The notes: generated by a model not told the origin, from the letters alone. A DNA stretch of 64,000 nt from an uncultured Lachnospiraceae bacterium (GCA_900542015.1 UQLY01000004.1:62001-126000); one strand, 5' to 3'. Shown: positions 17,651 to 27,184, counted from the first letter of the stretch. Numbers and translations are program-made.

Positions 17651-18583
17651 ATGAAAAAAATCAGTATTCTGATACCCTGTTATAACGAAGAGGAAAATGT
17701 AGTGCCTATGAGCGAAGCGATTGTCGCTCTTTTTGAAGGGGAACTGTCAAAATATGATTATGAACTGGTATTTATTGATAATGACTCCCGGGATCAGACG
17801 CGTCCTCTGCTTCGGGAGATCTGCGCCAAAAATCCGAAAGTAAAAGCGATTTTCAACGCCAAAAACTTCGGGCAGTTTAATTCACCGTATTATGGGATAC
17901 TCCAGACTACGGGAGACTGCACGATCGCTATGGTTTGCGATTTTCAGGACCCTATTGAATTGATCCCCCGTTATCTGGAAGAGTGGGAGAACGGATATAA
18001 AATTGTCATCGGAATCAAGACCAGCAGCAAAGAAAGTAAAATTATGTACAAGCTGCGGAGTATTTATTATAAGCTGTTAAACAAATTTTCGGGCGTGGAG
18101 CAGATCGAGCACTTTACGGGGTCCGGGCTTTATGACAAGGATTTTATACAGGTGCTGCGGGATTTAAAAGATCCGACGCCTTTTATGAGAGGCATTGTGG
18201 CGGAGCTTGGATATAAGAGAAAAGAAATTCCTTATGAACAGCCCAGGCGGAGAGCCGGAAAGAGCAAAAATAATTTTTATACCCTTTATGACGCAGCGAT
18301 GCTCAGCATTACGTCTTATACTAAATTCGGATTGCGGCTTTGTACGTTTATCGGTATGTTTGTAGGGGGTGTAAGCGTAATTATCGGTTTGGTCTATCTG
18401 GTATTCAAGCTGATCTGGTGGGACCGCTTTGCGGCAGGCATGGCTCCGGTTTTGATCGGTATGTTTTTTCTGGGATCTTTGCAGTTGTTTTTTATCGGAT
18501 TGATCGGAGAATATATCAGCAGTATTAACCAAAGGGTAATGAACAGACCTTTGGTAGTAGAGGAAGAACGCATCAATTTTTAA
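17651..18583 (+). CDS. Membrane glycosyltransferase family 2 (CsbB/GtrB/DPM1-like)
   Basis: 310 residues. GT-A catalytic domain with ISILIPCYNEEENV at the N-terminus, the FIDNDSRDQT strand and VCDFQDP carrying the DxD-equivalent. Two C-terminal membrane helices (about 235-258 and 268-292). This architecture marks enzymes that load a sugar onto undecaprenyl phosphate at the inner leaflet. In Bacillus the homologue CsbB works with YfhO. The operon makes a CDP-sugar, so the donor may be unusual; the typical donor in characterised homologues is a UDP-sugar. A double YfhO gene lies 3 genes downstream on the other strand. Confidence 0.85.
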   Translation: MKKISILIPCYNEEENVVPMSEAIVALFEGELSKYDYELVFIDNDSRDQTRPLLREICAKNPKVKAIFNAKNFGQFNSPYYGILQTTGDCTIAMVCDFQDPIELIPRYLEEWENGYKIVIGIKTSSKESKIMYKLRSIYYKLLNKFSGVEQIEHFTGSGLYDKDFIQVLRDLKDPTPFMRGIVAELGYKRKEIPYEQPRRRAGKSKNNFYTLYDAAMLSITSYTKFGLRLCTFIGMFVGGVSVIIGLVYLVFKLIWWDRFAAGMAPVLIGMFFLGSLQLFFIGLIGEYISSINQRVMNRPLVVEEERINF

Positions 18584-18596
18584 GGGAGGAGCCCTT

Positions 18597-19526
18597 ATGA
18601 AGGTTGTCATTACCGGACCGACCGGCGCTATCGGCTGCGCTTTGCTCGAGATTTGCAGACAACAGCATATAGAAGCTCTGGCTGTGTGCAGGAAAGGGTC
18701 CCCGCGCAATCGGGAACTGCCAAAAGCGCCTTTTATCAGGGCCCTGGAGCTTGACTTATGCGAGTATGGTCAGGCGGCGGAGCGATTGAGCGATAATTAT
18801 GATGTTTTTTTTCATCTTGCATGGGAAGGCGCGGGAAGGAAACACCGCTGCGATGCCGAAATTCAGGAACAAAATATCAGGTTTTCGCTGGATGCCGTGA
18901 AACTGGCGGCGGCGCTTGGATGTCATACCTTTGTAGGGGCGGGCAGTCAGGCGGAATACGGCAGATTCGAGGGAAAACTTTCCGAAGATACGCCGGTTCA
19001 TCCGGAGAACGCTTATGGCATGGCAAAACTGGCGGCGGGCGGGATGACAAGGATCTTGTGCGAACAGCTCGGAATCAGACATATCTGGACAAGAATTTTA
19101 AGCGTTTACGGACCCCATGACGGTGAAGATACCATGATTATGACGGCGATCCGGGATATGCTCAGCCGCAGCCCGACGCGCTTTACGAAGGGAGAACAGC
19201 AGTGGGATTATCTCTATAGCGAAGATGCGGCAAGGGCTTTGCTATTATTGGGGCAGAGAGGAAAACACGGGAAGGTTTATCCCCTCGGCAGCGGAAATAC
19301 GAGAACGTTGAAGGAATACATAGAGATTATCAAAAACAGGATTGATCCCAATATCCGACCGGGATACGGCGACATTCCCTACGGCAGGGGACAGGTCATG
19401 TATCTGTGCGCGGATATCAGTGCTTTGATCAGGGATACGGCAATGAAGCCGGAAACGTCTTTTGAGGACGGAATCGAAAAGACCATTGAATGGGTCAGGA
19501 AAAGAGAGGAAATAACAGGTGCTTGA
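18597..19526 (+). CDS. NAD-dependent epimerase/dehydratase (extended SDR)
   Basis: 309 residues. N-terminal Rossmann motif TGPTGAIG (6-13), a DVFFHLAWEG strand typical of sugar-nucleotide SDRs, a Ser in FVGAGSQAEYG and the catalytic AYGMAKL with Tyr and Lys. It could be the final ketoreductase of a branched-sugar pathway (YerF role) or an epimerase; sequence alone does not decide. Strong site GGGAGGAG before the ATG. It overlaps the next gene by 8 bp. Confidence 0.8.
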   Translation: MKVVITGPTGAIGCALLEICRQQHIEALAVCRKGSPRNRELPKAPFIRALELDLCEYGQAAERLSDNYDVFFHLAWEGAGRKHRCDAEIQEQNIRFSLDAVKLAAALGCHTFVGAGSQAEYGRFEGKLSEDTPVHPENAYGMAKLAAGGMTRILCEQLGIRHIWTRILSVYGPHDGEDTMIMTAIRDMLSRSPTRFTKGEQQWDYLYSEDAARALLLLGQRGKHGKVYPLGSGNTRTLKEYIEIIKNRIDPNIRPGYGDIPYGRGQVMYLCADISALIRDTAMKPETSFEDGIEKTIEWVRKREEITGA

Positions 19527-20646
19527 TCTGTCGTTTTATCAGGGAAAAAGAGTATTGATTACCGGGCATACCGGATTTAAGGGAACATGGATGTGCCGTG
19601 TGCTGTTGATGGCGGGAGCGCAGGTTACGGGTTATGCCTTGGATGCGCCTACGGTTCCCGGTTTGTTTGAGTTATGTAAACTAAAAGGAGAAATGACTTC
19701 CGTATGCGGCGATGTCAGAGACCTGCCGCATCTGAAAAAGGTGTTTGACGAAGTAAAACCGCAGATTGTGATTCATATGGCGGCGCAGCCTATTGTCAGA
19801 GAGGGATATGAACATCCGGTAACTACTTATGAAACAAACGTCATGGGAACGGTTCATGTGCTGGAATGTGTAAGGCTGCATCCGGAGGTCAGAAGTTTTG
19901 TCAATGTAACTACGGATAAGGTATATAAAAATAAAGAATGGGAGTGGGGATACCGGGAAAATGAGGAGCTCGACGGCTATGATCCGTATTCCAACTCCAA
20001 GTCCTGTTCAGAGCTTGCGACCCATTGCTATGTCAATTCATTTTTAGGACAGACCCGGACGGCAGTCAGTTGCATGCGTGCGGGCAACGTAATCGGCGGC
20101 GGAGATTTTGCGAAAGACCGGATTATTCCGGACTGTGTGAGAGCGCTGCAAGAGCGCGGGAAAATCCAAATCAGAAATCCTTATTCCATCAGACCGTACC
20201 AGCATGTGCTTGAACCGGTCTGCGCTTATTTGTACCTTGCCATGAGACAGTATGAAAATCCGGATTTTGCAGGTTATTACAACGTGGGACCGGATGAGGA
20301 CGGCTGTATATCCACAGGAGCGCTTGTAAAATTGTTTTGCGATGATTGGAATGGCGGTGGAAAACCGGATCATATAAAGAGAGACGGGGAGCGCGCCGGT
20401 GCGGAAAAAATGCGACCTTTTGCAGATTGGGAACAGACGTCCGGGTCAGGACCTCATGAGGCTCATTTTTTAAGACTTGATTGCAGCCGATTCAAGCAAA
20501 AGACCGGCTGGAGACCGGTCTGGAAAATTGAAACGGCAGTAGAAAAGGTCGTACAATGGCTGGATGTTTATTTCGCCGGAGGCGACATCAATCAATGTAT
20601 GACAGATCAGATTGAAACGTTTCTTCAGGAAGCGGAGTGGGGATGA
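19519..20646 (+). CDS. rfbG: CDP-glucose 4,6-dehydratase
   Basis: 375 residues, GTG start. Converts CDP-glucose to CDP-4-keto-6-deoxyglucose, the substrate of RfbH. Extended SDR: VLITGHTGFKGTW (12-24) dinucleotide motif, IHMAAQPIVREGY, the Thr of FVNVTTDKVYKNKEW and the catalytic Tyr/Lys YDPYSNSKSCSE. C-terminal FLRLDCSRFKQKTGWRP is typical of RfbG. It overlaps the SDR gene upstream by 8 bp, and its 3' end overlaps the convergent YfhO gene by 22 bp. Confidence 0.95.
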   Translation: MLDLSFYQGKRVLITGHTGFKGTWMCRVLLMAGAQVTGYALDAPTVPGLFELCKLKGEMTSVCGDVRDLPHLKKVFDEVKPQIVIHMAAQPIVREGYEHPVTTYETNVMGTVHVLECVRLHPEVRSFVNVTTDKVYKNKEWEWGYRENEELDGYDPYSNSKSCSELATHCYVNSFLGQTRTAVSCMRAGNVIGGGDFAKDRIIPDCVRALQERGKIQIRNPYSIRPYQHVLEPVCAYLYLAMRQYENPDFAGYYNVGPDEDGCISTGALVKLFCDDWNGGGKPDHIKRDGERAGAEKMRPFADWEQTSGSGPHEAHFLRLDCSRFKQKTGWRPVWKIETAVEKVVQWLDVYFAGGDINQCMTDQIETFLQEAEWG

Positions 20647-23600
20647 TTCCCGCTCCGCTTTTTGCAGCATATGAGATAGAGCAATATAGTGATCAGGAAG
20701 CTGACGCCGCTGATGATAAGACTGATTTTCATGCCGTAAGGCTCGTATACCAATTCAATTGTATGTTTGCCGGAGGGAGTCTGAATGACCATAAAGGAAC
20801 CATAGGGATCAAGTATTTCAACTTCCTCGCCGTCTATATAGGCGGTCCAGTTTTGATCGTATGCGAGACTTAAAACAGTATAGCCGTCGCAATCGTAATC
20901 GGTAACGCCGGTAATGCGGTTATCATCAATCATAATCTGCTCCATTTGATTTTCGGATGCTTCCGCCATAAACGCGTCAAAGGTATCTTCGTTGAATCTC
21001 ACATAATAGTAACTGTCGGGCGATGCGGGCGTGGGATTGGGATACGCAAAGCTTAAAGCTTTCGGAGCAGTCAGCTCTCCCAGCGGAACAAATTCGTTCA
21101 TGTACAGGTAAATCTTTCCCGGTTTTTCAGGGTTAATATGAATATTCAGATGAAGGTCGCGGATTACCTGGGATGAAGTGGTAGCCGCCATTTCCGTAAT
21201 GATGCTGTCTGCCTCTTCACAACTGACAGGGTGATGTGCAACGTCCGAAAAATAATAAGTATTTGCAGCCAAAGTCAGGTCGGCGTCATAGGTTAAGGCA
21301 TGAAGCTCATAAACCGGAGCTGCGTTTTCGTCTGTATACATGGAAACGAAATCGTTCCAAAAGAGCGGAACGTAACCGGAGCTTTCGCTTAAATCCAATA
21401 CACCTTCCGGCGCGTAAAAGCCTAAAGATAATGTATCCGGAACCCGATAAATGTAGTTGCTTTCGTAGCATCCCAGAAATTCATAATCAGTCAGATCGGG
21501 CAGCGCCAGAGAACTGTATATGGGGACCAGACAATATTTTGTTCCGGAAAGGGCAAGACCTAAAGGCGTATTATTGTAGTTGTTTACGGTGTAATTTACG
21601 CCGCTGGCAAAGCCGTAATGAAAATTGAGGTTGGTCTGGTGTGCGGTCACATAGGAATTAAACAGGCTTCCCGAAGGCGCGTCGTACATGGAGCCGGGAT
21701 TTAACTGGAAGGTCCCGGGAATCGATACGCGGTAAGCGTTTTCATGCAGCTTGAGGCAATCGGTATTAAATTTTGCCTGTTCTTCATAGGCGCCTGTAAA
21801 GGCAATGGTATTTAAGCCGTATTCGGAGACGGTCCCGTACATATTGACGCACAATTCCAGCAGAAGGAAGAGGGTAAGGAATTTATAATACCTTACTTTT
21901 CCAAACAGCCGGCGTTTATAAAGTACATGGAACAGCCAGTAGACGGATACGGCGGTCAATGTCGAGATGAAGGCGGTCTGCGTGTTGCCGCTTGAGATAA
22001 ATTGGCACAGACAGAAGAAAGCGGCGAGGATCAGCCCGTAAACGGAATATTTTTTGAGAGAGACGGAATCCAATGCACGCAGTCCGTCATATGCAATTAC
22101 GGCGCATAAAAACATAAACAAAAACACCTGTCGGTTGGGTACGTTGGACTGATAATGAAAACCGTTCCAGATAAACGAAAGGACCCGTCCGTTAAAACTG
22201 AGGAGTAAAAAGCACGCGGGGATGAGTCGGCACAGTTTTTCTTTTAAAGTATATTTGCGGGAAAAGAAATATACCAGTATAAGAAACAGAACCAGGATGC
22301 TCATATAAAAATTGATTCCTCCGTCATCATGATTGACGGCAGTGGATTCCGAGAGCATCATAAGCTGTTTCCATTGCTCCCAGAAGGATGTGTGGAATCC
22401 TAAGGAAGGGAAAATGCTGTCGGCGTCCTTGTACATGGAATCGGAGGTTGCAAGCAGCGTGTTGGAGATACTGAAAAAGCCGTTGCATGCCGCCAGAACA
22501 GAACATAGGGCGAAGCGGATTCCCTTGGCGAGAAAATCCTTCAGGCTGTTAAAATTATAGGTAAAGAAAAGTGTGATCAAAAAGATACAGATATAGAGCG
22601 CTAACTGGATGTTGGTGCAGATGCACAAAGACAGCAGGATCGTGTACATCATCCACTTTTTTTGGTACATTAAGTAATCCATTGCCAATATCAGCAAAGG
22701 AAACATTAAGAAAGTATAATACCAGGTCACAAATCCGTGCATTGCAAGCATGTAGGTGTTTAAGGCATAAATAAAAGCCGGTATTAACATACGGTAATCG
22801 GATTTTAAAGCCTTGGGAGCAGTCAGCCGGTGCGTCAGATAGTATACGACGCTAAATGAGCAGAAACCAAAGCTGACAGCTTCTAACAGCAATACCAATA
22901 CGGCTACCTGATAAGGGGTAAAGATTGTCAGAGGATATTCCAGTATTCCAAGGGGAAATGCGTTGTACAGACAATATCCGTAACCGCCGTTCATACTGAA
23001 AATATTGTTTCCGTTTTTCAAATTGTAATAGTAATCCATGATAGTCGGAAGCGTGGAGTTGATTCCGTCCTGATCATAAAAGGAATTGCTTCCGAAAGGA
23101 ATACAACTGAATAGGACCATGGATAAAAGATACAGCATGACCGGAACAAGAAACGCGCAAAGGTAAACGCGGTTTTGGTACAGGAAAGCGGACAGCCGAT
23201 TCCAGATTCCCCATGTGAGCAAAGCTTCTTTTGCAGCATCTAACCGCGCAATGATCACTTTTTTGTCCCGGTTAATATAAAGCAAAAGGAAAAGCAAAAT
23301 GCCGATACAGGTACAGCCCAGTCCGATATAATTGGGCAGCATGGAATGAGAAGCCGGGTCAAGATATTGCAGTTCCAAATAATTTGTCAGCATATCCGGG
23401 ATCTGTGCATACAGCTCTTCGTTCAGATAATAGCCGTTTAGCTGAAAATTTAAAGAAATATTGGGCTGAGGCGAGAAAACCAGATATCCGTCCGCGACGG
23501 TATCGGGCTGTTCCATCTTAAACTCAAAGATCCTGTCTGAAAAATTGTGATACAGGACGAGGACGCCTGATTCGGGGGCGGATAATTGAAAAGGCACGAC

Positions 23601-25190
23601 CGTTGTGGAATAATCCATACAAGAAGCATACTGGTAAAGATTGTATACGTTATTTCCCTGATCCGTAATCTGATAATAGTCGGAACCGGGGAAAGAGAAA
23701 GTCAGATTTGCAGGCGTAAACAGCTCGCTGTCGGCGCCTATTTTATAACAGATCGCATTGAGTTCTTCAAAAAAATCCAGAATGCCGTATTCGTCATAAG
23801 CAAGACGGTCCTCTTCGGTTAATTCCACATGATCGAAAAGCGTAACGAGCGTACCGGTTAATTGCGCGTCGGCGTGCTGCCCGGCGAAATCCTCATATTC
23901 TTCCGCATAAGGTGAAGATGCGGTCTCGGCTGTTTCAAAGGACGTATCGCCAAATTGATTCTTCAAAGAAAAGCTGTCGGGAATAAAATTCTGGTTGGTG
24001 GTCAGAAACAGATTGCAGAATAATTCCAGACAAAGCAGACAGGGAAGAAACAATGTGGTAAATTGTCCGTTCGGCTTTAAGCAAAAATACAAAATACAAA
24101 CTGCATAAAGTAAAATAAAAATACCGTTGGTCAACAGGGAGACGGAGTGAAAGTTTTGGCGTGATCCGTACAGAGCAACGGCGGAAAACGCCATAAATGC
24201 AAACATTCCTATAAAAAGAGGAAGTTTTTTGATCTTTTTTAAACTTCCGAGACTTTCGACGGAAAGCTTCAGACACCAGAAAATCAAAAAGAACGAATAG
24301 GGAATCGTCGAAGAACCGGAAACGGAAAACAATTCAAACACATACTGTAAGGGAGAATACTCCACAGCGCAAAGCAGGATCAGGATAAAGATCAGGTTGT
24401 TTCGGCGCGTTTTCCAGGCAACGGACTGATTAAAAAAGTATAAAAACAGTAAAAGCACAAAAAACAGTCCGAAATAGAGGTCGATGCTTCTGGACTGGGG
24501 AAAGAGAGCGGAGGTAAGGGAACCCGCAAAAAATCTGGAGAAGAAATTGGACAGCGGATAAGTCGGTTCAAATCCGGAATAATCGGACGACGCGCTGAAA
24601 TATTCATAAAAGCGGGGGACTGCGGATATACCGGCAATAAGCAGGGACAAAAGGTATAAAAAAAACGTCTGAATAAAACCGCCGAATTTCTGCTTCAAAG
24701 TTTTGGACGAATCAAGAAAGAGCATCAAAAGGAGGAAAAGCATAAGGGAGGAGGCGGCTGCCGCATTCGCAAACAGGCAGAGAGTTAAGACCAAAACAAA
24801 GAAGAAGGTTGTTTTGTGTTCGGTCATGTATTCATAGGCGAGCATAAGAAGCGGCAGAAGGGCAAACAGAGTCAGAGCGCTGAGGCGGCTTTCCTGCAAC
24901 AATGCGTAAGCGCATAATCCGTAAAAAAGAGAAGAAAGCACACGGATGCTTTTTGAGACGGATTCTCTTTGCATTTTGGGAGAACAGGTAAGGAACAGAT
25001 AAAAGGAAACCGCTCCGAACCCGTTCCAAAATAACTGAGGAATGCCCAGAATGCCGGGGACTATTTTGCCGTAGCCGAGATTATAAAAACATCGGAAACC
25101 GATCAGTAAGCCCGTGACTATAGCAAAAATCAAAAGGCATGAAAGTATGTCGGATAATTTTATTTTTTTGATCTTAGAAATGGTCTGCAT
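20625..25190 (-). CDS. Double YfhO-type GT-C membrane glycosyltransferase, 1521 residues
   Basis: Polytopic protein with two YfhO-like modules in tandem. Module 1 (about 1-650): many membrane helices then an extracytoplasmic beta-rich part. Module 2 (about 690-1521): begins after the linker NRDKKVIIARL, has the family block DQDGINSTLPTIMDYYYNL with its acidic residues, SFNGRVLSFIWNGFHYQ and a C-terminal soluble domain ending with an anchor helix. Single YfhO proteins are about half this length. Module 1 lacks a clear copy of the DxD-like N-terminal loop, so it may be catalytically degenerate. YfhO proteins transfer undecaprenyl-linked sugar to lipoteichoic acid or similar polymers. The site AGGAGAG precedes ATG 25190. 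The 3' end overlaps rfbG. Confidence 0.8.
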   Translation of the reverse strand: MQTISKIKKIKLSDILSCLLIFAIVTGLLIGFRCFYNLGYGKIVPGILGIPQLFWNGFGAVSFYLFLTCSPKMQRESVSKSIRVLSSLFYGLCAYALLQESRLSALTLFALLPLLMLAYEYMTEHKTTFFFVLVLTLCLFANAAAASSLMLFLLLMLFLDSSKTLKQKFGGFIQTFFLYLLSLLIAGISAVPRFYEYFSASSDYSGFEPTYPLSNFFSRFFAGSLTSALFPQSRSIDLYFGLFFVLLLFLYFFNQSVAWKTRRNNLIFILILLCAVEYSPLQYVFELFSVSGSSTIPYSFFLIFWCLKLSVESLGSLKKIKKLPLFIGMFAFMAFSAVALYGSRQNFHSVSLLTNGIFILLYAVCILYFCLKPNGQFTTLFLPCLLCLELFCNLFLTTNQNFIPDSFSLKNQFGDTSFETAETASSPYAEEYEDFAGQHADAQLTGTLVTLFDHVELTEEDRLAYDEYGILDFFEELNAICYKIGADSELFTPANLTFSFPGSDYYQITDQGNNVYNLYQYASCMDYSTTVVPFQLSAPESGVLVLYHNFSDRIFEFKMEQPDTVADGYLVFSPQPNISLNFQLNGYYLNEELYAQIPDMLTNYLELQYLDPASHSMLPNYIGLGCTCIGILLFLLLYINRDKKVIIARLDAAKEALLTWGIWNRLSAFLYQNRVYLCAFLVPVMLYLLSMVLFSCIPFGSNSFYDQDGINSTLPTIMDYYYNLKNGNNIFSMNGGYGYCLYNAFPLGILEYPLTIFTPYQVAVLVLLLEAVSFGFCSFSVVYYLTHRLTAPKALKSDYRMLIPAFIYALNTYMLAMHGFVTWYYTFLMFPLLILAMDYLMYQKKWMMYTILLSLCICTNIQLALYICIFLITLFFTYNFNSLKDFLAKGIRFALCSVLAACNGFFSISNTLLATSDSMYKDADSIFPSLGFHTSFWEQWKQLMMLSESTAVNHDDGGINFYMSILVLFLILVYFFSRKYTLKEKLCRLIPACFLLLSFNGRVLSFIWNGFHYQSNVPNRQVFLFMFLCAVIAYDGLRALDSVSLKKYSVYGLILAAFFCLCQFISSGNTQTAFISTLTAVSVYWLFHVLYKRRLFGKVRYYKFLTLFLLLELCVNMYGTVSEYGLNTIAFTGAYEEQAKFNTDCLKLHENAYRVSIPGTFQLNPGSMYDAPSGSLFNSYVTAHQTNLNFHYGFASGVNYTVNNYNNTPLGLALSGTKYCLVPIYSSLALPDLTDYEFLGCYESNYIYRVPDTLSLGFYAPEGVLDLSESSGYVPLFWNDFVSMYTDENAAPVYELHALTYDADLTLAANTYYFSDVAHHPVSCEEADSIITEMAATTSSQVIRDLHLNIHINPEKPGKIYLYMNEFVPLGELTAPKALSFAYPNPTPASPDSYYYVRFNEDTFDAFMAEASENQMEQIMIDDNRITGVTDYDCDGYTVLSLAYDQNWTAYIDGEEVEILDPYGSFMVIQTPSGKHTIELVYEPYGMKISLIISGVSFLITILLYLICCKKRSGNHPHSAS

Positions 25191-25252
25191 GTCATAACTC
25201 TCCTGTCTGCTTATATTCAGATTGTGATAAACGTGTTTTCATAGATTTGATT

Positions 25253-25282
25253 ATAACAAAAGTATCCTATGATCTACAAGAC
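25253..25282 (-). promoter_or_regulatory. Probable sigma-A promoter of the YfhO gene
   Basis: On the minus strand a TATAAT box lies about 60 nt before the start codon with TTGTAG 18 nt upstream. The -35 half is weak and overlaps the divergent sigK promoter region. Coordinates are approximate. Confidence 0.5.
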
Positions 25283-25289
25283 AAACTTC

Positions 25290-25318
25290 TTGCACTTTAC
25301 CCGCAATGTTTGTATAAT
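25290..25318 (+). promoter_or_regulatory. Consensus sigma-A promoter upstream of sigK
   Basis: TTGCAC (25290-25295), 17 nt, TATAAT (25313-25318), about 70 nt before the sigK start. A sigma-E-like -10 (CATAGAAT, 25352-25359) lies downstream but without a clear -35. Confidence 0.7.
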
Positions 25319-25388
25319 AAATATGTTGTGAAACCTTAATTAAGCCTTTCGCATAGAATATAGTAAAACCGGTTCCGGGGGATTTTTG

Positions 25389-26036
25389 GTGCAGACATTT
25401 CAAAAACCCTTAAGCGAGGAAAAAGAGGCTTACTATATCCGCATGTATTTGGAGGGCAATCAGGAAGAGTCCGAAAAAGCAAGGCAGATTCTCATAGAAC
25501 GCAATTTGAGACTGGTAGCGCACATTGTGAAAAAATATCAGAATGTAGAAGAAAATCCGGAAGATTTGATTTCCATCGGGACGATCGGGCTGATCAAGGC
25601 AATCCATACCTTTGACGGCACAAAAGGAAGCAAGCTTGCCACCTATGCGGCAAGGTGCATCGACAACGAATTGCTGATGATGCTTAGGGCGCGCAAAAAG
25701 ACGGCGCGGGACGTATCCTTATATGAGCCTATCGGCACGGACAAAGAGGGAAATGAAATCAACCTGTTAGACATCACCTGTGCGGAGGGAACAGACGCTT
25801 TTGAACTGTTATCGGCAAGGGAAGATGTAAGCAGGCTCCGGCAGATTTTGCAGGGGACTTTGAGCGAGCGGGAGTTGGAAGTGATCAAGCTCCGGTACGG
25901 ACTGGTAAGCGATCACGAAATGACGCAGCGCGAGATCGGACAGTTGTTAGGCATATCCCGCAGTTATGTATCCAGGATTGAGAAAAAGGCTTTGAGAAAG
26001 CTTCGGATTGCATTTGAGGACACAACGGCTATGTAA
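25389..26036 (+). CDS. sigK: RNA polymerase sporulation sigma factor SigK, without pro-sequence
   Basis: 215 residues if read from the GTG at 25389, which follows GGGGGA; a TTG one codon earlier is also possible. Late mother-cell sigma factor. Region 2 matches sigma-K closely: RNLRLVAHIVKKYQN, DLISIGTIGLIKAI, KLATYAARCIDNELL, then DVSLYEPIGTDKEGNEI, which separates it from SigE. Region 4 has the helix-turn-helix MTQREIGQLLGISRSYVSRIE. The gene is unbroken (no skin element). The N-terminus begins directly at QTFQKPLSEEKEAYY, so the roughly 20-residue inhibitory pro-sequence of Bacillus pro-sigma-K is missing, as reported for Clostridioides difficile. pilT follows 32 bp downstream. Confidence 0.9.
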   Translation: MQTFQKPLSEEKEAYYIRMYLEGNQEESEKARQILIERNLRLVAHIVKKYQNVEENPEDLISIGTIGLIKAIHTFDGTKGSKLATYAARCIDNELLMMLRARKKTARDVSLYEPIGTDKEGNEINLLDITCAEGTDAFELLSAREDVSRLRQILQGTLSERELEVIKLRYGLVSDHEMTQREIGQLLGISRSYVSRIEKKALRKLRIAFEDTTAM

Positions 26037-26068
26037 TAAAAGTCGGGAAGGTAAAGGAGAAAAAAGAA

Positions 26069-27130
26069 ATGGCAGTACCTACTTTGGAGGAAATTTTAAC
26101 AGTCGCTTATAACGCGGGGGCTTCCGATATTCATATTACGGTGGGGCTTCCGCCTGTTATGCGTTTAAACGGACATCTGGTAAAACTGGATTATCCGGTG
26201 CTGACGGCGAACGATACATTGGAGCTTTGTGTGAATATGCTCAAGCCCAAACAGCGTGAGAAGTTTGAGGAGAGAGGGGAGTACGATATGTCCGTAGCGT
26301 TTCCGGGAATCGGACGTTACCGTGTCAACGTATACAAACAGCGCGGCTGCATCGGAATCGCCCTTCGTACCATCACGACGGAAATCCCTCAGGCGGAGCA
26401 GCTCGGCATTCCCCAGTCGGTTATTGATCTGTATACACGTAAGAGAGGACTGATCCTGGTAACGGGACCTACCGGTAGCGGTAAATCCACGACCCTTGCA
26501 TCTATCATCGATAAGATTAACAAGAGCCGCGACGCACATATCATTACGCTGGAGGAACCGATTGAGTATTCCCACAACCACAATATGGCGATGGTCAACC
26601 AGCGTGAGATCGGACAGGATACGGAAAGCTTCGCAAACGCCCTGAGAGCGGCGCTTCGTGAAGACCCGGACGTTATCCTCGTCGGCGAGATGCGTGACTA
26701 CGAGACAATCAGTACCGCGATCACAGCGGCTGAAACGGGGCATTTGGTATTGTCCACTTTACATACAAACGACGCGGCAAGTACCGTAGACCGTATCATT
26801 GATACGTTCCCGCCGCATCAGCAGCAGCAGATCAGGGTACAGCTTGCAGCGGTTCTGGTTTGTATCATTTCCCAGTCCCTGATCCCGAATCTTACCGAGG
26901 ACGGGCGTGTAGCCGCATTTGAGGTTATGCACGCCAACGCTGCCGTTAAGAACCTGATCCGTGAGGGAAAATCCCATCAGCTTCCTTCCGTTATCCAGAC
27001 AAGCAAGCGCGAGGGTATGTGCACAATGGACGATTATCTGATGCAGCTTTATATGAGCCGCAAGATTTCCAGAGAAAACTGTATCCAGTACGCGCAGAAT
27101 CCGGATAAGATGCGTAACCAGATAATCTGA
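26069..27130 (+). CDS. pilT: Type IV pilus retraction ATPase PilT
   Basis: 353 residues. Hexameric secretion ATPase that powers pilus retraction (twitching, DNA uptake). N-terminal PAS-like domain with ASDIHITVGLPP, then the ATPase core: Walker A GPTGSGKST (about 133-141), Asp box ITLEEPIEY, Walker B ILVGEMRD and the His box TGHLVLSTLHTNDA. The PilT signature NLIREGK is present near the C-terminus. Separated from the rest of the pilus locus by comM and dprA; it may be co-transcribed with sigK (32-bp gap, no terminator between). Confidence 0.95.
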   Translation: MAVPTLEEILTVAYNAGASDIHITVGLPPVMRLNGHLVKLDYPVLTANDTLELCVNMLKPKQREKFEERGEYDMSVAFPGIGRYRVNVYKQRGCIGIALRTITTEIPQAEQLGIPQSVIDLYTRKRGLILVTGPTGSGKSTTLASIIDKINKSRDAHIITLEEPIEYSHNHNMAMVNQREIGQDTESFANALRAALREDPDVILVGEMRDYETISTAITAAETGHLVLSTLHTNDAASTVDRIIDTFPPHQQQQIRVQLAAVLVCIISQSLIPNLTEDGRVAAFEVMHANAAVKNLIREGKSHQLPSVIQTSKREGMCTMDDYLMQLYMSRKISRENCIQYAQNPDKMRNQII

Positions 27131-27184
27131 CGGGCGGATATGAAAGCCGTCAGAGCGGTAAAGGCGGCATAGACAATGAAAACA

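Noticed and set aside
25389..26036. Skin element or broken sigK
   Set aside because: The sigK frame is continuous from region 2 to region 4 with no insertion.
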